Assembly (NCBI RefSeq): GCF_025024155.1
Contig: NW_026251762.1
Span: forward strand, 207,228-271,227
DNA: 64,000 nt
DNA from: Gamsiella multidivaricata
Taxonomy: Eukaryota; Mortierellomycota; Mortierellomycetes; Mortierellales; Mortierellaceae
Reading direction: 5' to 3'
Position 1 is the stretch's first letter. Each line of letters starts with the position of its first letter. Position numbers and translations under genes: made by a program. Below are positions 55,586 through 64,000 of this stretch, in pieces. Below the pieces are notes generated by a model, which was given only the letters and a program-made list of their open reading frames with translations, was not told the origin of the DNA and ran no database searches.

Positions 55586-56500
55586 TGTTGAGCAAAATAA
55601 ATTACTCCTGAGGCAGGTGTTTTCTCTTCCTTTTTCCAGCAGCCTGCGGCGGGGACAATTTAGGCCGACTCATTGAGTTGGTCGACAAGGGGAAAGGACG
55701 AAGAACAACATGAGTGAAAGAAAGACGATTTCACCATCCCTCGGATGTATGGGTTCAACTGGGTCGAGATTCGCGATCTGTTCACTTTACAAATCCATGT
55801 AATTTAGAATTAGAAAGGTTGAATAGTCCATGAAACTCTGCGCCTGGTCTACCTGTGGGTGTGCCCTGTTTCCCCTGCCCCTCGTTTTTTTCCGAGTGTG
55901 CTTTGTGCCTTATTCACTCAATTGGACTGGCTCTCTTCCTTTCTTTCCTTTCCATCTCACATCCACTCGCTCACACAATCACATCCTCCTCCTGTTGTCC
56001 ACACAGGCTGGGATCTCTACTTCCTAATCCTCATCTGTATCCTCCTCCCCCTCTTCTTCGCTCCTTCCCTTCTCTCCGCCACCCTTTTTCATCTCATCTT
56101 CTCCATTGCTTGGGCCCAGTCCTCTTCTGTTCTTTTCTTCACGCCACTCCACACTCTGTTGTCATCTCTTTCCCTCTCTCTCCTTCACTCTCTCGCGGCT
56201 ACAGCTGGCTTTATTCATCCCACTCGGTAATGCCTGATACATTCTTTCCTCTATCCGCGTCATCATTCTGTCCGCAAACAGGCGCTTCTAAGGACGGCCT
56301 ACTTTCTGTCCTTTGAAAGGCGAAGCGCGGGTAGTCGTGACCCTGATACTCAATCATTGACCCTGGCCTGACCTCAACGCCGCCATAATCGAACCTTTTT
56401 TTCTTCTTCTTTCGCCTCTGTCTGCCACCCCGCCCTCAGTCCTTTCATATATCCAGCAATAGAGAATTGAGTTCAATTGTCACTGTTTTGTCCTGTCAAG
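55586..56500. other. PKC1 upstream region
   Basis: Contains a long C/T-rich tract on the plus strand (about 55870-56230), as often seen upstream of fungal genes, and no coding exon with support. Confidence 0.45.
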
Positions 56501-61488
<4,988 letters not shown>

Positions 61489-62217
61489 CGGTCGAGGGGT
61501 TCAAGAATCGTCGAGTAGAGCAAATACAAGAGAACATCAGAGCGACGGTCGTAGTTTTTGGAGCCAGCCAACATTATCTGAATAAAATGTAAAATAATAA
61601 TAAACAATCTAGAGAGATGATGGTACTCAGGGACCATGCATTGCGCAGCAAATGTTTGACGCCCATGATGCTTGTCGACCGTGCACGACCGACGCTTTGC
61701 TTTTTTTCCCCTTTTTCTGATCGTCTAGCTTCCTTCTCCGATCACACCACTGCTTTGTTGTTCGTCATCTGCCTTTGCCAGCCCATATTCCACTATATCC
61801 GCTTCTTTCTACTACGGGACTTATTACTCATGATCGTCTTCAAGGCAAGTGAACAACAAACGCACCCGCCGGGTTGAAGAGCACCGCAGCCAAACCCTAA
61901 AAGCAGACATTTGCATTCGACCTCTGTCTTCTCCGTCTCAGTTGCGCAAATCTCTTAAGCCTTTGTTCTCTTGCTGCTCATTTTTGGCCCTCTCTTGTTC
62001 CATTGCACCAAACAAAACAAACAGGTCATTGCGTTCTTCGTGGACCCGATCCTGGAAGACCTACGACCGTATTCTCGACCTGTGAGGAAACGACTGACGT
62101 CACCTCCTCTGCTAGGTAGTCTGAACTTTTCCGCACTAACTCGCTGATTGGCTCGAAATAGCGTTGGGTTTTATTGTTTTCTCGCGTGCGGAAATAATGA
62201 ATGTGCACTAAGAGAAT
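61489..62217. other. PKC1 3' flank, no gene seen
   Basis: Polyadenylation-like AATAAAATGTAAAATAATAA at about 61579. Open stretches at 61617-62085 have no recognised family. Confidence 0.4.
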
Positions 62218-64000
62218 TTACTGGCAGTGAGAACCAGCATTAACTTCATCTATTCCTTTTATCTCGCGTACTGCTTTCTGAAGGAGTGCCGCCGCAGAAA
62301 CAAAGTAAGTCTCCGTGCACTTCCTGGTCTTGCCATTGTGAACCACTCGACCAAGCTCCATCCAAGCCTGGCGAATTGTCTCCTCACACTCCCACATCAC
62401 TTGAGCCCTTTCCTCCTCCTGCCGTCTTCTTTTTTCCTGCATCTCCTGTTGTCGCACGGCTTGGAGTCGCTGCTCCTCCTCCTCTCGTGCTGCTTGTAGT
62501 TGTTGAAGTAGATTCGGAGAGAGAAACTCCTCTAACGGAGGGCCATAATCCTCTTCCAGGACGGTTTCCTCATTCTCGTCAATTGACTGTCCCGTTAAGC
62601 TCAGTTGCATTGTTGTCAAAGCACACTTGGAACCCTGGATAGATCCTCGATACCAAGAACATGTGCTTACACGGTAGACCGTGTTTTTCGTTGTCAGGGC
62701 AAGAACAGGAGCGGAGCCATTTGTCCGACAATATATCGATAGCATATTGCGCCTCAGGCGGGGTCTGAAACGACAGCACAGAGATCAAGCCTTCCACAGA
62801 CTTAGTAATGTCGATCAATGTTCTCGCCCGAGCCGAATCAACTTGGATGGCCTTTTTACGCCGTGCCTCCTCGTGGAATGTTAGGCGACGGGGTTGAAGG
62901 CCGCTTGTGATCTTGAAGTATGTGGTGCGGTACTGGCTTTCCACCACACCTAGCAGGATGTAGATGAGTTCGTCGGCTCGCAGGTTGCGCTTTCCCGCCA
63001 GAAAGTTTTGCTTGAGGTTTCGATGCCATCGCTCCACAAGGTTATTTGTGTTAATATGTTGATGGTGCTATTTCAAATGAATAAAGTGCTTCAACGTTAA
63101 CAAATTGACTAGAATAAGACCAGTTACATATCGTAGACCAGGCCATTTAATGAGATAGTGTATGTTAATGACTTTGATTTGTAGTTATAGTATATGTGTA
63201 TATGTATATGTATTTGTGTATAGTAATTATTATTAAAGTTAGTTCTCTTTTTCACTTCCTTCGTCTTGTTACACACAGCTATTTAAGAGCACCGTTGCCA
63301 AATGATAGAATCTCAGTCTTTGTCTACTCAATCACATACCCAGACCCAAACCTATTGCGCAAGGCGATCAGAAAGCTGAGATCTCAATTACTTACTGAAC
63401 GATAGAGAGGTGCCCATCGGCGCATGCTTTCCTTGTTGATCCATTGCTTCTCCATGTATTTAATGAGTACATCAGCATTCTGAAACCGCTCTTTAAACTG
63501 CTCCCATTGCTCTTCAAGATCAGCCTCGGTTTTTGCTTCGCGTATTTTTCGCAGTAGCGGACGCATTTGTTTTGCATTTGCTATCTAGAATTGCGCGGAA
63601 AAGAGTCGTGTTAATGGTTTGAGAGATATGACTGTATGCCCTCCCTAGTATTTTCTATCCTTACGGAAGTGCTTGTCCGAAGTTTCTCCTCCCATAGTTT
63701 CGCGACATGAAAGAGGCACAAGTAAATAGAGGCGCACGGGAATGCGCTTCTGATTGCTTGATGTTCGGTCTTAGCACAGTCCACCATGAACCTTTCCATC
63801 CGGAGGTTGCACTCCCTCTTCAGCCACGAGAGCCATGCGATGATCGGATACCTGTGGTTATGCAGTCGCTGTCAGTCTTTATACCTAACATTGTCTTTTA
63901 TGCATCTCCATTCGCGTTGACGTACTGTGATTCCGTGTTCGAGATCATGAACGAGATAGGTATCGCTTGGAGCGAGCGAACATCCTTCACCAGAAGAGTA
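62218..64000 (-). CDS. MULE/FAR1-like transposase, cut by the right window edge
   Basis: Reads leftward from the window edge. TLLVKDVRSLQAIPISFMIS (63997-63929) and, after an intron, PIIAWLSWLKRECNLRMERF, MVDCAKTEHQAI (second catalytic Asp region, about 63780). Then ASIYLCLFHVAKLWEEKLRT, MRPLLRKIREAKTEADLEEQ, NNLVERWHRNLKQNFLAGKR. The complete SWIM finger is CSCPDNEKHGLPCKH (about 62690-62645). A C-terminal coiled coil follows (NLLQQLQAAREEEEQRLQAV, RQQEMQEKRRRQEEERAQVM) in a different frame, so an intron or frameshift lies near 62580-62640. The DSTH motif must lie beyond the window. Unlike its relative at 12362, the SWIM CxH is intact. No terminal repeats could be identified on the visible side. 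Confidence 0.75.

Noticed and set aside
55529..55640. Complete tRNA-Ser or tRNA-Leu gene
   Set aside because: Only the acceptor strand and D-arm are present. No anticodon stem-loop or T-arm can be folded downstream.

Overview
This window looks like nuclear DNA of an early-diverging filamentous fungus. The genes are compact, with many short GT-AG introns, and include fungal-type PKC1, ARB1, RACK1, a YSC84/LSB3-type protein, SGF29, COG2, PPE1 and a fatty-acid 2-hydroxylase. The expanded repeat families (a PIN/RuvC fusion family, FAR1-like MULE transposases, a PD-(D/E)XK family) suggest Mortierellomycotina. That placement is inference, not a database match.

Layout. About 0.4-31 kb is repeat-rich, with a few host genes embedded in it. 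The left end (467-4598, minus) holds a degraded copy of a large gene that joins an N-terminal FEN1/XPG-like PIN nuclease to a C-terminal TnpB/Fanzor-like RuvC domain with a zinc ribbon. Truncated 3' ends of the same family lie at 7.7-8.0 and 9.4-10.0 kb. SGF29 (5750-7377) is an intact host gene between them. Next come a 284-bp-period tandem duplication (8.6-9.1 kb), a Tc1/mariner element (10478-11974), a broken MULE (12.4-13.7 kb), a PD-(D/E)XK-like nuclease gene (13837-16333), a Ty3 integrase remnant, a second DDE transposase remnant, and a second Tc1-like element with roughly 215-bp inverted repeats (19263-20879). Further on are a secreted cysteine-rich protein gene (21113-21436), a truncated F-box gene, a Ty3 gag remnant and a PIF1/Helitron helicase remnant. 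Two intact genes, an ACOT13-like thioesterase and translin, converge with only 43 bp between their stop codons.

From 29 to 48.7 kb the window is an ordinary host-gene block: a BRCT protein, alpha-tubulin, COG2, PPE1, a conserved unknown, a ZIP zinc transporter, ARB1 and RACK1 sharing one divergent promoter, and a YSC84-type SYLF-SH3 protein. From 49.5 to 52.2 kb there are pseudogenes, including a second, non-identical Fanzor-like relic. Fatty-acid 2-hydroxylase (52416-53764) and PKC1 (56501-61488) follow. The right edge cuts a second MULE transposase.

Most interesting: the PIN plus RuvC/zinc-ribbon architecture reads as one gene. The two halves share a continuous frame interrupted by a single TAG, and splice sites keep phase. 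The catalytic acidic residues of the PIN half, and the RuvC-I and RuvC-III aspartates, are still visible. The copy here is dead (two in-frame stops and at least four frameshifts), so any active form must be sought elsewhere in the genome.
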